Source: Streptomyces sp. AP-93 (GTDB lineage: Bacteria; Actinomycetota; Actinomycetes; Streptomycetales; Streptomycetaceae). Taken from it: a DNA stretch of 64,000 bases. The notes under the pieces were generated by a model, which saw only the letters and a list, made by a program, of their open reading frames with translations, did no database searches and was not told where the DNA came from. This document shows positions 32,914-41,490 of this stretch, one piece after another. The stretch covers positions 292,828 through 356,827 of the forward strand of contig NZ_JALGBX010000006.1 of the NCBI RefSeq assembly GCF_022808175.1, read 5' to 3'. Each line of letters starts with the position of its first letter. The first letter of the stretch is position 1. The position numbers and the translations under genes are program-made.

Positions 32914-33510
32914 ATGAGCGCACTCGGCGTTCGGCATGAGCCGCGAGGTGGCGACAGCTGGGAGGCGCTGGTCCGACTCTGGGAGGAGATGGACTGGCCG
33001 GAGGGCTGCAAGGTGGAGATCATCGAGGGGGTCATCACCGTGACGCCCCCACCTGCCAACCGACACGCCCTCATCGCCGCCGAGGTGACGCGCGATCTCT
33101 ACTCGGCCATCCCTGATGACTGGGGCGTCTTCCAGCGGCAGAGCGTGGCGATTCCAGCCTGTTCGGGCATGTTCATCCCGGACCTGCTGGTTCTGCCCAG
33201 GGCCGTCCTGTTGGAGTCCGGGTCGGAGTACTACGTGCCTGCGGCCGCGGCGGAACGCGTCTCTGAGATCACCTCCCTCTCGAACGCCTCGCATGACCGC
33301 ATCGTTAAGGCCGCTGGGTACGCCCAGGCCGGTGTACCGCTGTACCTCCTCATCGACGGCTTCGCGCCCGGAGGTCCCACGGTCACCCTCTACGGAGAGC
33401 CGAGCGGTGCGGTCTACCGGGTGCTGCGTGCCGGAAAGTTCGGCGATGTCTTCCGGATTCCCGCGCCTTTCGACATCGAACTCGACACCTCCGTCTTCCC
33501 CACGCCCTGA
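32914..33510 (+). CDS. Uma2-family putative endonuclease (DUF820)
   Basis: A 198-residue protein of the Uma2/DUF820 family, which has a PD-(D/E)XK nuclease-like fold and is abundant in Streptomyces. Visible signs are KVEIIEGVITVTPPPANRHALI (Glu-Gly start), a central IPDLLVLPRA with the expected Asp, and SEITSLSNASHDRIVKAAGYAQAGVPLYLLID (the E...K part of the core). The real substrate is not known for the family. GAGGAG is just before the ATG. It is a single gene between deoA and a STAS gene, with the base composition slightly less GC-extreme than its neighbours. Confidence 0.8.
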   Translation: MSALGVRHEPRGGDSWEALVRLWEEMDWPEGCKVEIIEGVITVTPPPANRHALIAAEVTRDLYSAIPDDWGVFQRQSVAIPACSGMFIPDLLVLPRAVLLESGSEYYVPAAAAERVSEITSLSNASHDRIVKAAGYAQAGVPLYLLIDGFAPGGPTVTLYGEPSGAVYRVLRAGKFGDVFRIPAPFDIELDTSVFPTP

Positions 33511-33528
33511 GGCGGTTCCACAGCGTCG

Positions 33529-33897
33529 ATGAGTTCCGGGCCGTGGGCGAGTCATCCTCTCGTGACGATCACACGACTCCTACTACCCGGCCCCGGCACC
33601 ACCGCCCCCGACGCCGCACTGCTGTGCGCCCGGCTGGCCCGGCTCTACGACGCCGGGGCGACCGAGGTGGTGTGCGACGCCGCCGCGGTGACCGCGCCCG
33701 GGCTGGCCGACGTGGACGCGCTGGCCCGGCTGCGCCTCACCGCCGGCGGCCGCCCTTTCCGGGTCACCGGGGCCCCGCCCCCGCTACGCGCGCTACTGCA
33801 CCTCGTAGGACTCGTCGAGCTGCTCGGGGAGCCCGAAGAGCGGGAACCACCGGGCGGTGTCCAGGAAGGCGTTCAGGCCGGTGATCTTCCCCCCTGA
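33529..33897 (+). CDS. STAS-domain protein (anti-sigma-antagonist-like)
   Basis: A 122-residue protein. The centre (EVVCDAAAVTAPGLADVDALARLRLTAGGRPFRVTGAPPPLRALLHLVGLVELL) has the strand-loop-helix order of a STAS domain, in which a Ser/Thr in the loop is phosphorylated by an anti-sigma kinase. Here the loop reads TAPGLADV. The start may be ATG 33529 or GTG 33562; neither has a good Shine-Dalgarno. Its 3' end overlaps the 3' end of the convergent sigma factor gene by 105 bp, so the last 34 residues or so share DNA with that gene. Confidence 0.55.
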   Translation: MSSGPWASHPLVTITRLLLPGPGTTAPDAALLCARLARLYDAGATEVVCDAAAVTAPGLADVDALARLRLTAGGRPFRVTGAPPPLRALLHLVGLVELLGEPEEREPPGGVQEGVQAGDLPP

Positions 33898-34794
33898 CAC
33901 CTCCAGCACCTGGAGCGCCCACGGGGTCCAGCCCGGCTGCCCGTCCTCGCGCAGCCGGTACTGGCCGAAGACGGGCATGCCGTTCGCCGTGGTCGGGCTC
34001 ATCCGCGAGCCCTTGCAGCCGATGCCCTGGTTCAGGTGCCAGGCCGCGATGTCCTCGTGGCCCTGGAGCCACAGGTCGAACGGCGGCATCGACAGCACCG
34101 CGTCCTCGTGGAGCAGGGCGGTCAGCCGGGAGATGTCGTACGCCTCGAAGGCGGCGAGGTACTGCTCCAGCAGCTTGACCTGGTCGGAGTCCAGCGGGTC
34201 CGCGGACTCGCTCTCGCGGATCCGGGTCGCGGACAGCGTCGCGCGGGCCCGCTGCAGCGCGCTGTTCACCGACGCGACGGTGGTGTCCAGCAGGGTGGCG
34301 ACCTCGTCGGCCTTCCAGGCCAGCACCTCGCGCAGGATCAGCACCGCCCGCTGCTTGGCCGGCAGGTGCTGGAGCGCGGCGACGAACGCGAGCCGTACGG
34401 ACTCCTTCGCCAGCGCCATCTCCGCCGGGTCGGCGGTCTGCGGCAGCACCCGCCCGTCGGGCACCGGCTCCAGCCAGGTCACCTCGGGCCGCTCGTTGAG
34501 CACGGCCGACGCCTGGTGCTGCGGAGCGCTCAGGTCCATCGGCCGGGCCCGCTTGTTCCCCGCGTTCAGCAGGTCCAGGCAGACGTTGGTGGCGATCCGG
34601 TACAGCCACGACCGCAGGGAGGACCGCCCCTCGAACTTCGCGTAGCTCCGCCAGGCGCGGATGTACGTGTCCTGCACCGCGTCCTCGGCGTCGAAGGCCG
34701 AGCCGAGCATGCGGTAGCAGTACCCGGTGAGCTCGACGCGATACCGGTCGAGCGCGGCGTCGAGCTCAGGTGCGAGGTCGGTGGCTTCGGTCAT
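33793..34794 (-). CDS. ECF sigma factor with C-terminal SnoaL-like domain
   Basis: A 333-residue sigma-70 factor of the TIGR02960/SigJ-SigG-like kind. Region 2: YRVELTGYCYRMLGSAFDAEDAVQDTYIRAWRSY and LRSWLYRIATNVCLDLL. Region 4: LQHLPAKQRAVLILREVLAWKADEVATLLDTTVASVNSALQRAR. After residue 205 a NTF2/SnoaL-like domain follows (LLEQYLAAFEAYDISRLTALLHEDAVLSMPPFDLWLQGHEDI ... ALQVLEVSGGKITGLNAFLD; given in outline). In this group that domain replaces a separate anti-sigma factor and modulates activity. No anti-sigma gene is nearby. The convergent STAS gene overlaps its 3' end. Confidence 0.9.
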   Translation of the reverse strand: MTEATDLAPELDAALDRYRVELTGYCYRMLGSAFDAEDAVQDTYIRAWRSYAKFEGRSSLRSWLYRIATNVCLDLLNAGNKRARPMDLSAPQHQASAVLNERPEVTWLEPVPDGRVLPQTADPAEMALAKESVRLAFVAALQHLPAKQRAVLILREVLAWKADEVATLLDTTVASVNSALQRARATLSATRIRESESADPLDSDQVKLLEQYLAAFEAYDISRLTALLHEDAVLSMPPFDLWLQGHEDIAAWHLNQGIGCKGSRMSPTTANGMPVFGQYRLREDGQPGWTPWALQVLEVSGGKITGLNAFLDTARWFPLFGLPEQLDESYEVQ

Positions 34795-34904
34795 GTCCCT
34801 TGATCCCCCTGGTAGTTCCCGATACTCCGGAAACTACCCGAGGCCACCGACAACCGCAGCCCGGCACACGGGCCCGGCGGGAGCCCACCGAGGGGAGCGG
34901 GCCG

Positions 34905-35516
34905 TCACCGCGGGCCGCCCGGGCCCGGGGGCAGGGGCGGGCGGTCCGGGAGGGGCCAGGACGGCGGGGGGCAAAAGTCGCACCAGGTGCCGTCGAAGGG
35001 GTAGGCGGCCGAGTCGATGAGGCGGGTGACGCGGACGCCCTCCGCGCGGATGGCGGCGGCCTCGGCCGGCGTCCAGTACACCGGGTGGCCCGTCTTCGCG
35101 GCGAAGGACTCCTCGTCCTTCCACTCCCACGCGCGGTCCGGGGTCACCGTGATGTCGAGTTCCTGGTCGGTCACGCGGACGTCCGCGCCGTCCCGGCTGC
35201 GGACACGGGATTCCAGGTTCACGTACCAGCTGCGGAACACCTGCTCCCGCGTGAAGCTCCACCACACCGCGTGCCCCGCCCCGGCCGGCTGCAGGATCAG
35301 CGCGCCCCCGTGCCGCCACCGGTCGGCCCGCAGCGGGTACGAGCCCTCCGGCGGCAGGTCCCGCAGATGGGTGCCGGGCGGGATGGCGGCGCGCCAGAGC
35401 GGGGTGCCCGGGGCCACCCACAGCAGCAGGTCGCCGTCGCCCGACTCCACCACCCGGGCCGGGATGATCATGCTGACCGTGCTGCCGAGTATGAGGTGAA
35501 CGTTGACTGTCGACAT
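34905..35516 (-). CDS. DUF402 / FomD-like nucleotide hydrolase-family protein
   Basis: A 203-residue protein of the DUF402 family. Family members include FomD-type cytidylyl hydrolases and nucleoside di/triphosphatases with a barrel that binds two metals. The pattern WWSFTREQVFRSWYVNLESRVRSRDGADVRVTDQELDITVTPD (residues about 85-127, in outline) gives the conserved WYVNLE and D-x-E-L-D metal motifs. The ATG at 35516 lies 25 nt before the window's MFS gene stop region, on the same strand. The natural substrate is unknown. Confidence 0.8.
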   Translation of the reverse strand: MSTVNVHLILGSTVSMIIPARVVESGDGDLLLWVAPGTPLWRAAIPPGTHLRDLPPEGSYPLRADRWRHGGALILQPAGAGHAVWWSFTREQVFRSWYVNLESRVRSRDGADVRVTDQELDITVTPDRAWEWKDEESFAAKTGHPVYWTPAEAAAIRAEGVRVTRLIDSAAYPFDGTWCDFCPPPSWPLPDRPPLPPGPGGPR

Positions 35517-35566
35517 GATCGGCGATCATGCCAGCCGTGGGTTGCGGGCCTCTTTTGCGGCAGCCC

Positions 35567-36847
35567 TCAGCGTGCCGCCGGCGCCGCGATCCGGGCCGAA
35601 CGGGCCGCGTGGGACCCGTACAGGGTGATCGTGACGACCCCGGCGACCGCGAGCAGCGCGAGGGTGACCGTGGCAGCCCAGCCCGCCGAGTGGTAGGCGA
35701 GGGCGCCCAGCGTGCCGCCGGCGCTGGAGCCGGCGTAGTACGCCGACTGGTAGAGCGCCGAAGCCTGCGCGCGGCCCGTCTTCGCCGTACGGCTCACCGC
35801 CGCGGAGGCCACCGCGTGGCCCGCGAAGAACCCTGCCGTGATCAGGACCAGGCCGAGGAGGATCGCGGTGAGGGAGTCCGCGAGGGAGAGGAACAGGCCC
35901 GCCGCCGTCGTGGTCACGGCCAGGTACAGCGCGCCGCGCCGGCCGAGCCGGGCCACGAGCTGCCCGGCCGCCGCCGAGGAGACCGTACCGACCAGGTAGA
36001 CCAGGAAGATCGAGCCGATGAGGCCCTGCCCGAGCGAGAACGGCTCGTCCACCAGGCGGTAGCCGATGACCGTGTACACCGCCCCGAACACGGTCATGAA
36101 CAGCGCGCCGATCCCGTACAGCCGCAGCAGCAGCGGATCGCGCAAGTGCCCGGAGACGGTACGTCCCACCGCGCGCGGGTTCAGCGAGGCCGCCCGGAAG
36201 AACCGGGCCCGGGGCAGGAGCACCAGGAACGCCGCCGCGCAGGCCAGCGACATCAGGCCCACGGTCAGCAGCCCGCCGCGCCAGCCCCAGGCCTGGGCCG
36301 CCCAGCCCGTGACGAGGCGACCGCTCATGCCGCCGATGGAGTTGCCCGCCACGAACAGGCCGATCGCGGCGACCAGCGCCTTCGGCTTCACCTCTTCCGC
36401 CAGGTACGCCATCGCGGAGGCCGGGATCCCGGCGATCGCCGCGCCCTGGACGGCGCGCAGCGCGACCAGCCACTCCAGGTTCGGCGCGAAGGGCACCAGC
36501 AGACCGACGCCGACCGCGATCACCATGGACCAGGTCATCATCCGGGTCCGGCCGAAGCGCTCCGAGAGCGCGCTGAGCGGCAGGACGAACAGCGCGAGCG
36601 CACCGGTCGCCGCGGAGACCGTCCAGCTGGCCTGACCCGCCGTCACGCCGAAGCCCCCGGAGATCGCGGGCAGCAGCGCCTGGGTGGAGTAGAGGAGGGC
36701 GAAGGTGGCCAGTCCGGCGGCGAAGAGCGCCAGGCTGAGGCGGCGGTAGCCGGGACGGCCGGGCTCGTGCGCCTCGGGTGCGCAGGCGCGGAACGACGGG
36801 GTGGAGGCACCCGGGATGACGGGTGCCCCGGTATGAGCGGGAGGCAT
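35567..36847 (-). CDS. Major facilitator superfamily transporter
   Basis: A 426-residue, 12-segment MFS protein resembling YnfM/AraJ-like drug or metabolite efflux carriers. Signs: LFAAGLATFALLYSTQALLPAISGGFGVT in the first helix pair, LSERFGRTRMM as motif A, and ALRAVQGAAIAGIPASAMAYLAEEV. ATG 36847 is chosen because the 24 residues of the longer frame are not membrane- or signal-like and lie in the divergent promoter. It faces a LysR-type gene, the standard layout for a LysR-regulated exporter. Confidence 0.88.
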   Translation of the reverse strand: MPPAHTGAPVIPGASTPSFRACAPEAHEPGRPGYRRLSLALFAAGLATFALLYSTQALLPAISGGFGVTAGQASWTVSAATGALALFVLPLSALSERFGRTRMMTWSMVIAVGVGLLVPFAPNLEWLVALRAVQGAAIAGIPASAMAYLAEEVKPKALVAAIGLFVAGNSIGGMSGRLVTGWAAQAWGWRGGLLTVGLMSLACAAAFLVLLPRARFFRAASLNPRAVGRTVSGHLRDPLLLRLYGIGALFMTVFGAVYTVIGYRLVDEPFSLGQGLIGSIFLVYLVGTVSSAAAGQLVARLGRRGALYLAVTTTAAGLFLSLADSLTAILLGLVLITAGFFAGHAVASAAVSRTAKTGRAQASALYQSAYYAGSSAGGTLGALAYHSAGWAATVTLALLAVAGVVTITLYGSHAARSARIAAPAAR

Positions 36848-36890
36848 GTGTACGACCGTAGGGCCGCCCTTTTCATGCGTCCAATGCACA

Positions 36891-36904
36891 GATTCGCGAT
36901 AATC
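36891..36904. promoter_or_regulatory. Candidate LysR-binding site in the divergent promoter
   Basis: GATTCGCGATAATC has inverted GATT/AATC arms around six bases, the general form of a LysR T-N11-A box. It lies between the divergent MFS (start 36847) and LysR (start 36947) genes. Confidence 0.4.
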
Positions 36905-36946
36905 AATCCATCCATGCATCAGCGCAGGTCAGACGGGTACCTATCG

Positions 36947-37888
36947 ATGAGTCGTTACGAAGAAGACATGGCCGTGACACATGCGCTGGCCCCGCGCCTC
37001 GCGTACTTCGTCGCCGTCGCACGGCACGAGCACGTCACCCGCGCCGCGCACGAGCTGGGCGTCCCGCAGTCCACCCTGTCGCGGGCCATGGTCCGCCTCG
37101 AACAGGACCTGGGCGTCACGCTGTTCGCCCGCAAGGGCCGCACGGTCGCGCTCACCACCGCCGGCCGCACCTTCCTCGCCTCGGCGCAGCGCTCCCTGGC
37201 CGAGATCGCCCGCGCCGCCGGCTCCGTCCAGCAGGACGCCGACCCGTCCTTCGGCAAGGTCGCCTTCGGCTTCCTGCACACCCTGGGCCCCGAGACCGTA
37301 CCCGGCCTGATCCGGGCCTTCCGCGCCGACCATCCCGGAGTACGGTTCTCCCTGGTCCAGAACTACGGCGAGGCCATGCTGGAGAAGCTGCGCGCCGGCG
37401 AGCTCGACCTCTGCCTGACCTCGCCGCTGCCCGACGCCCCGGACCTGGTGGCCCGCCGGCTCGACGAGCAGCGGCTGCGGCTCGTGGTCCCCGACGACCA
37501 CCGGCTCGCCACGCGCAAGCGGATCCGCCTCGCGGAGGCCGCTGAGGAAACCTTCGTCACCCTGGAGCCGGGCTACGGGCTGCGCCGGATCACCGACGAC
37601 CTGTGCGCGGAGGCCGGCTTCACGCCCCGGGTCGCCTTCGAGGGAGAGGAGGCCGAGACCCTGCGCGGGCTCGTCGCCGCCGGTCTCGGCGTGGCGCTGC
37701 TGCCGCCGCCCGCGGTGGCCCGGCCCGGGGTCGTCGAGCTGACGGTCACGGCCCCGCGCGCGGTCCGCGAGATCGGGGTGGCCTGGCTCGACGGGCACCC
37801 GGACACGCCTCCGGTGGCGGAGTTCAAGAAGTTTCTGCTGTCCCGCCGGGGGCGGCTGATCCCGGAGCTTCAGCCGGGGGGTGAGTGA
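36947..37888 (+). CDS. LysR-family transcriptional regulator
   Basis: A 313-residue regulator. N-terminal winged HTH: LAYFVAVARHEHVTRAAHELGVPQSTLSRAMVRLEQDLGVTLFARKGRTVALT (residues about 15-70, in outline). The effector domain covers about 95-300, beginning KVAFGFLHTLGPETVPGLI. It probably controls the divergent MFS gene and itself. ATG 36947 is used; ATG 36968 is an alternative with GAAGA upstream. The 3' end overlaps the convergent LuxR-type gene by 65 bp, and the shared region codes for the low-complexity end of that protein. Confidence 0.9.
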   Translation: MSRYEEDMAVTHALAPRLAYFVAVARHEHVTRAAHELGVPQSTLSRAMVRLEQDLGVTLFARKGRTVALTTAGRTFLASAQRSLAEIARAAGSVQQDADPSFGKVAFGFLHTLGPETVPGLIRAFRADHPGVRFSLVQNYGEAMLEKLRAGELDLCLTSPLPDAPDLVARRLDEQRLRLVVPDDHRLATRKRIRLAEAAEETFVTLEPGYGLRRITDDLCAEAGFTPRVAFEGEEAETLRGLVAAGLGVALLPPPAVARPGVVELTVTAPRAVREIGVAWLDGHPDTPPVAEFKKFLLSRRGRLIPELQPGGE

Positions 37889-38978
37889 GCGCGGTCCGGG
37901 TGGCCGCGGTGGCGGCGGTGGCAGCGGAGGCGGCGGTGGCCGCGGTGGCCGCCGCCGTCGCCGACAGCAGGAACCCGGCCTGGAAACGGGACTTGGCCCC
38001 CACCGCCCGCATGATCTCGGCGATGTGACGCTGACAGGTGCGCTCCGACATGCCGAGGCGCCGGGCGATGACCTTGTCCTCCAGTCCCTCCGCCAGGAGC
38101 CGCACGATGGTCTGGCGCAGCTCGTCGGAGATGGAACGGGCCTGGTCCGGCCCGACGGTGGTGCTGAAGGGCTCGGCCTCCGCCCAGCAGCGCTCGAAGG
38201 TCTGCGCCATGAAGTGGACGACGTTGGGCTCGCGCACCACCAGCGCCGCCTTGATGTCGTCCTGCACCTCAATCAGCCCGGTGTGCCGGTCGACGAGGAT
38301 CATCCGCATCAGCCCGTCGCCGACGGTACGGACCTGCGAGCCGAGCGCGGTCACCCGCTCCACGTAGGCGGCCGTCGGGCGGGAGTAGCGGGCGGTGTGC
38401 TGGTAGAGGGTGCGCATCCGCACGCCCCGGGCGAGCATCGCCTCGTCCCGCACCACCGCCCCCTCCAGGGTGGCCGGGCTGCGGCCGCCGCCCGGGTGGC
38501 AGGTCAGCACCTCGGACTCGGCCGAGGCGATGAGCTCCCCGATCAGGTCCTGCAGCGCGGCCGGGTCGGTGACCAGCTCCAGGGCGTTCGCCCCGCCCCG
38601 GTCGCGCAGGTCGGTGCCCGCCTCGTACGCGGGGAGCAGGTCGTCCAGCCGGTCGCGCAGCCGGTCCATCTCGTCGTGGGTCTCGCGCGCACGCAGGGCC
38701 AGCGGGGCCAGTGACCGGGCCGCCGCTGCCCGTGGGGACACGGCGCTCCAGCCCATCGGTGCCGGCCCGTCGGGGCGGCCGCCGTCCGCGGCGGAGGCCG
38801 GGCCGGAACGGGGCTGGATCAGGTGGGCGGCCGCGAGTTCGGCGATGGCGGCGCCGACGGACTCGCCGAGAGCCTCGCCGGCCTCCGTCTCGGAGAAGGC
38901 GTGCCGCTCGGCCGCGTACCCGTAAAGACGCCGGGCCACGGAGCTCAGTTGGTCCGTTTCATCCGATGGCATATACAT
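37824..38978 (-). CDS. LuxR-type HTH regulator with N-terminal TrmB-like sensor region
   Basis: A 384-residue regulator. Residues 1-55 resemble a degenerate N-terminal wHTH (LYGYAAERHAFSETEAGEALG). Residues 130-260 resemble the PLD/TrmB-type sensor domain common in Streptomyces LuxR proteins (LIGELIASAESEVLTCHPGG ... MRTLYQHTARYSRPTAAYVERV). A LuxR HTH lies at about 285-345 (IVRLLAEGLEDKVIARRLGMSERTCQRHIAEIMRAVGA). The C-terminus is Ala/Thr-rich low complexity (AATAATAASAATAATAATR). ATG 38978 is used; the ATG two codons further in is equally possible. The effector is unknown. Confidence 0.85.
   Translation of the reverse strand: MYMPSDETDQLSSVARRLYGYAAERHAFSETEAGEALGESVGAAIAELAAAHLIQPRSGPASAADGGRPDGPAPMGWSAVSPRAAAARSLAPLALRARETHDEMDRLRDRLDDLLPAYEAGTDLRDRGGANALELVTDPAALQDLIGELIASAESEVLTCHPGGGRSPATLEGAVVRDEAMLARGVRMRTLYQHTARYSRPTAAYVERVTALGSQVRTVGDGLMRMILVDRHTGLIEVQDDIKAALVVREPNVVHFMAQTFERCWAEAEPFSTTVGPDQARSISDELRQTIVRLLAEGLEDKVIARRLGMSERTCQRHIAEIMRAVGAKSRFQAGFLLSATAAATAATAASAATAATAATRTALTHPPAEAPGSAAPGGTAETS
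37895..37965. repeat. GCGGTGGC-type tandem repeats
   Basis: Simple tandem repeats of GGTGGCGGC type that encode the (Ala-Ala-Thr)n end of the LuxR-type regulator. They lie just past the LysR stop and vary easily by slippage. Confidence 0.6.
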
Positions 38979-39368
38979 ATTCGTCCCGGCCTGTACCGAT
39001 TCGTAAACCCCTCGTGTTCCCGCAAGGCATCAAGACGATGCCCTCCGATCTTCGTGAGGATAGGCAGAACCGGCACAGTGTTACCACGGCGTTCTCGGGG
39101 GAGGGCGCGGGCATCTTTGGTCCGCGCTTCGCCGACCTGGCATCCCGCCCTCGCACGGGCGTGTGCCTCAAGGTGGTCGCGCCGGGCCCGCCCGTGTCAT
39201 CCGACCGGGAGGGGACGGCGCGGCCGGCACGGACGGCCCGGCGCGACCACCACGACCACATCAGGGCGCTCCGGCCGACGGCTCCTTGCTGCTGCCGGGG
39301 GGCCTGCCGCCCCGGCCGCCCCTGCCACTCCCGCCACTCCCGCCGGCTCCAGCCGCTTTCGCGGGGTG
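38979..39368. other. 390-bp intergenic region without a gene
   Basis: It separates the start of the LuxR-type regulator from the stop of the hydrolase gene, both leftward. It should carry the promoter of the regulator near 38979-39060, which is less GC-rich. Towards 39300-39350 are short CCACTCCCGC repeats. I see no supported coding frame, RNA gene or clear hairpin. Confidence 0.5.
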
Positions 39369-40088
39369 TCAGCCGCGCAGGGACCGCCCGTAGCCGGAGG
39401 CCAGCGGCATCCGCAGGCCCAGTGGCGGGGGAGCCGCCAGCGCGTCGGTGACCGGCCGCGAGTAGGACAGCGAGAACACGGAGCCCAGGACGAAGTCCAC
39501 GGACAGGGCCACGACTTCGTCCTGGTGGTCGCGCAGCCCGTGCCCGTCGGAGTGCACCTCGAAGCGGCACGTCGTGCGGTTCGCCTTCTTCGCCCGGGTC
39601 GCCAGCCGGTACGACAACTCGGGGTCGCTGCGGGCGTCGTTGGTGCCGTGCACGATCAGGACCCGGCGGCCCGAGAGCTGCTTCACCGGTTCGGGGGGGT
39701 CCGTGTCGGACTGCCGCGTGAGCGAAGGGGCGAGTGCGAGAACGGAGTTGACGGCTTCGTGGCCGGCCGCGGCGAGCGCGGCCCGGCCGCCCGCGTCATA
39801 ACCGGCCAGGCACACCGGGACGTCCCCGTACCGCCGGACCACCTCGTCCGCGGCCCACTCGGCGTCCCCTTCCCGGGTGCCCGCACCATGGATGACCTGG
39901 TGTGTGACCAGCCCGTCCGCCGCGCCCGCCCGGGCCAGGGCCCGGGCCAGCGGACGTACCGGACCGGGGGACAATCTGGACGCTCCGGGGAGAAGGAGCA
40001 CCACACCACTGACCGTTGAGACCGAGCCGTTCGCGCCGGCCGCCCGCCCCAGGCGGGCCCCGCGCGCCGGCGGCGCATGCTGTGCCAT
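39369..40088 (-). CDS. Alpha/beta hydrolase-fold protein with Asp at the nucleophile position
   Basis: A 239-residue alpha/beta hydrolase of dienelactone-hydrolase-like size. Strands and motifs: VVLLLPGASRL near the start (oxyanion region), the nucleophile elbow CLAGYDAGGRAALAAA with Asp98 in place of the usual Ser or Cys, VLIVHGTNDARSDPEL (acid), and VHSDGHGLRDHQ (His). An Asp nucleophile is normal in haloalkane dehalogenases and epoxide hydrolases but not in DLH-type proteins of this length, so the enzyme may have changed chemistry or lost activity. Start at ATG 40088; a GTG some 22 codons later would also leave a complete domain. It is divergent from add. Confidence 0.7.
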   Translation of the reverse strand: MAQHAPPARGARLGRAAGANGSVSTVSGVVLLLPGASRLSPGPVRPLARALARAGAADGLVTHQVIHGAGTREGDAEWAADEVVRRYGDVPVCLAGYDAGGRAALAAAGHEAVNSVLALAPSLTRQSDTDPPEPVKQLSGRRVLIVHGTNDARSDPELSYRLATRAKKANRTTCRFEVHSDGHGLRDHQDEVVALSVDFVLGSVFSLSYSRPVTDALAAPPPLGLRMPLASGYGRSLRG

Positions 40089-40174
40089 GACGGAACAGTC
40101 TCAGACGCGGAGGTGTACGCCACCCGTCCGCGCGGTCACTGTTACATATCGAGGGCGGGCATCGTCTCACTGCT

Positions 40175-40186
40175 CTACGCGCGTAG
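40175..40186. promoter_or_regulatory. Nucleoside operator site 4 (perfect)
   Basis: CTACGCGCGTAG, a perfect palindrome 16 nt before the ATG of add. TAGAGT (40191-40196) would be the -10 of a leaderless add transcript, so the site falls between -35 and -10. Confidence 0.7.
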
Positions 40187-40202
40187 GAGCTAGAGTGCCC
40201 AG

Positions 40203-41351
40203 ATGACGAGCGAGACCCCCAACCTGCCCACCCCGGATCAGATCCGCCGCTCCCCGAAGGTGCTCCTGCACGACCACCTCGACGGTGGCCTGCGCCCCGG
40301 GACCATCATCGAGCTGGCCGACAAGGCCGGCTACGAGAACCTTCCCGAGACCGAGGCCGACAAGCTCGGCACCTGGTTCCGGGAAGCCGCCGACTCCGGC
40401 TCCCTCCCGCGCTACCTGGAGACGTTCGCGCACACCTGCGCCGTCATGCAGACGAAGGAGGCCCTCTTCCGGGTGGCCTCCGAGTGCGCCCAGGACCTGG
40501 CCGAGGACGGCGTCGTGTACGCCGAGATCCGCTACGCGCCCGAGCAGCACCTGGAAGGCGGCCTGAGCCTCGAAGAGGTAGTCGAGGCGGTCAACCAAGG
40601 CTTCCGCGAGGGGGAGCGCCGCGCGCGGACCAACGGCAACCGGATCCGCGTCGGCGCGCTGCTGACCGCGATGCGGCACGCGGCCCGCGCGCTGGAGATC
40701 GCGGAACTGGCCAACCGCTACCGCGACAACGGCGTCGTCGGCTTCGACATCGCCGGCGCCGAGGCCGGGTTCCCCCCCACCCGCCACCTCGACGCCTTCG
40801 AGTACCTCAAGCGCGAGAACAACCACTTCACCATCCACGCGGGCGAGGCCTTCGGTCTGCCGTCGATCTGGCAGGCCCTGCAGTGGTGCGGCGCCGACCG
40901 GCTCGGCCACGGCGTGAAGATCATCGATGACATCGAGGTCGCCGCCGACGGCTCCGTGACGCTGGGCCGCCTGGCCTCGTACGTCCGGGACAAGCGGATC
41001 CCGCTGGAGATGTGCCCGACGTCGAACCTGCAGACGGGCGCGGCGGTCTCCTACGCCGAGCACCCGATCGGCCTGCTGCGGAAACTGCACTTCAGGCTGA
41101 CCGTCAATACCGACAACCGGCTGATGAGCGGTACCAGCATGAGCCGCGAGTTCGAGCACCTGGTCGACACCTTCGGCTACTCGCTCGAGGACATGCAGTG
41201 GTTCACGGTCAATGCGATGAAGTCCGCGTTCATTCCTTTCGATGAACGACTGGCCATGATCAACGACGTGATCAAGCCCGGTTATGCGGAGCTGAAGTCG
41301 GAATGGCTGTTCCGTCAAACCGCTTCCACCAGCGGTTCTGTCTCGGCTTAG
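40203..41351 (+). CDS. add: Adenosine deaminase
   Basis: A 382-residue zinc TIM-barrel enzyme that deaminates adenosine and deoxyadenosine to (deoxy)inosine. Motifs: [11 protein letters not shown] (zinc His pair, here H-D-H-L-D rather than the common H-x-H), [13 protein letters not shown] (catalytic Glu), [21 protein letters not shown] and [14 protein letters not shown] (zinc Asp). The size and motifs match the actinobacterial class. The ATG at 40203 lies six bases after a TAGAGT -10, so translation may be leaderless. It supplies inosine to the purine nucleoside phosphorylase encoded at the right end. Confidence 0.95.
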   Translation: MTSETPNLPTPDQIRRSPKVLLHDHLDGGLRPGTIIELADKAGYENLPETEADKLGTWFREAADSGSLPRYLETFAHTCAVMQTKEALFRVASECAQDLAEDGVVYAEIRYAPEQHLEGGLSLEEVVEAVNQGFREGERRARTNGNRIRVGALLTAMRHAARALEIAELANRYRDNGVVGFDIAGAEAGFPPTRHLDAFEYLKRENNHFTIHAGEAFGLPSIWQALQWCGADRLGHGVKIIDDIEVAADGSVTLGRLASYVRDKRIPLEMCPTSNLQTGAAVSYAEHPIGLLRKLHFRLTVNTDNRLMSGTSMSREFEHLVDTFGYSLEDMQWFTVNAMKSAFIPFDERLAMINDVIKPGYAELKSEWLFRQTASTSGSVSA

Positions 41352-41369
41352 GCCGTGGCGTGACGGACT

Positions 41370-41405
41370 GAAAGCGCCCGGGAGGGGCAATTCCCGGGCG
41401 CTTTC
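41370..41405 (+). terminator. Terminator after add
   Basis: A perfect 14-bp stem (GAAAGCGCCCGGGA with TCCCGGGCGCTTTC, 8-nt loop) followed by TCGTATTTAAT. It is one of the best terminators in the window. Confidence 0.85.
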
Positions 41406-41490
41406 TCGTATTTAATGATGTTTGCGAGAGGGGGTTTGAAGTGACTAGTTTGCGGAGCCGCTCATTTCCCCGTCGCAAGGACGATTTTTC

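Noticed and set aside
33784..33796. A further CTACGCGCG-like string (CTACGCGCGCTAC)
   Set aside because: It lacks the GTAG half, lies inside a coding region (STAS and sigma overlap) and is not upstream of a nucleoside gene. Considered chance.
35528..36946. Long open frame upstream of and in frame with the LysR gene, antisense to the MFS gene
   Set aside because: It is an effect of high GC with few stops. The amino-acid composition is Arg/Gly/Gln-rich and without any domain, and the LysR domain starts only after 36947.
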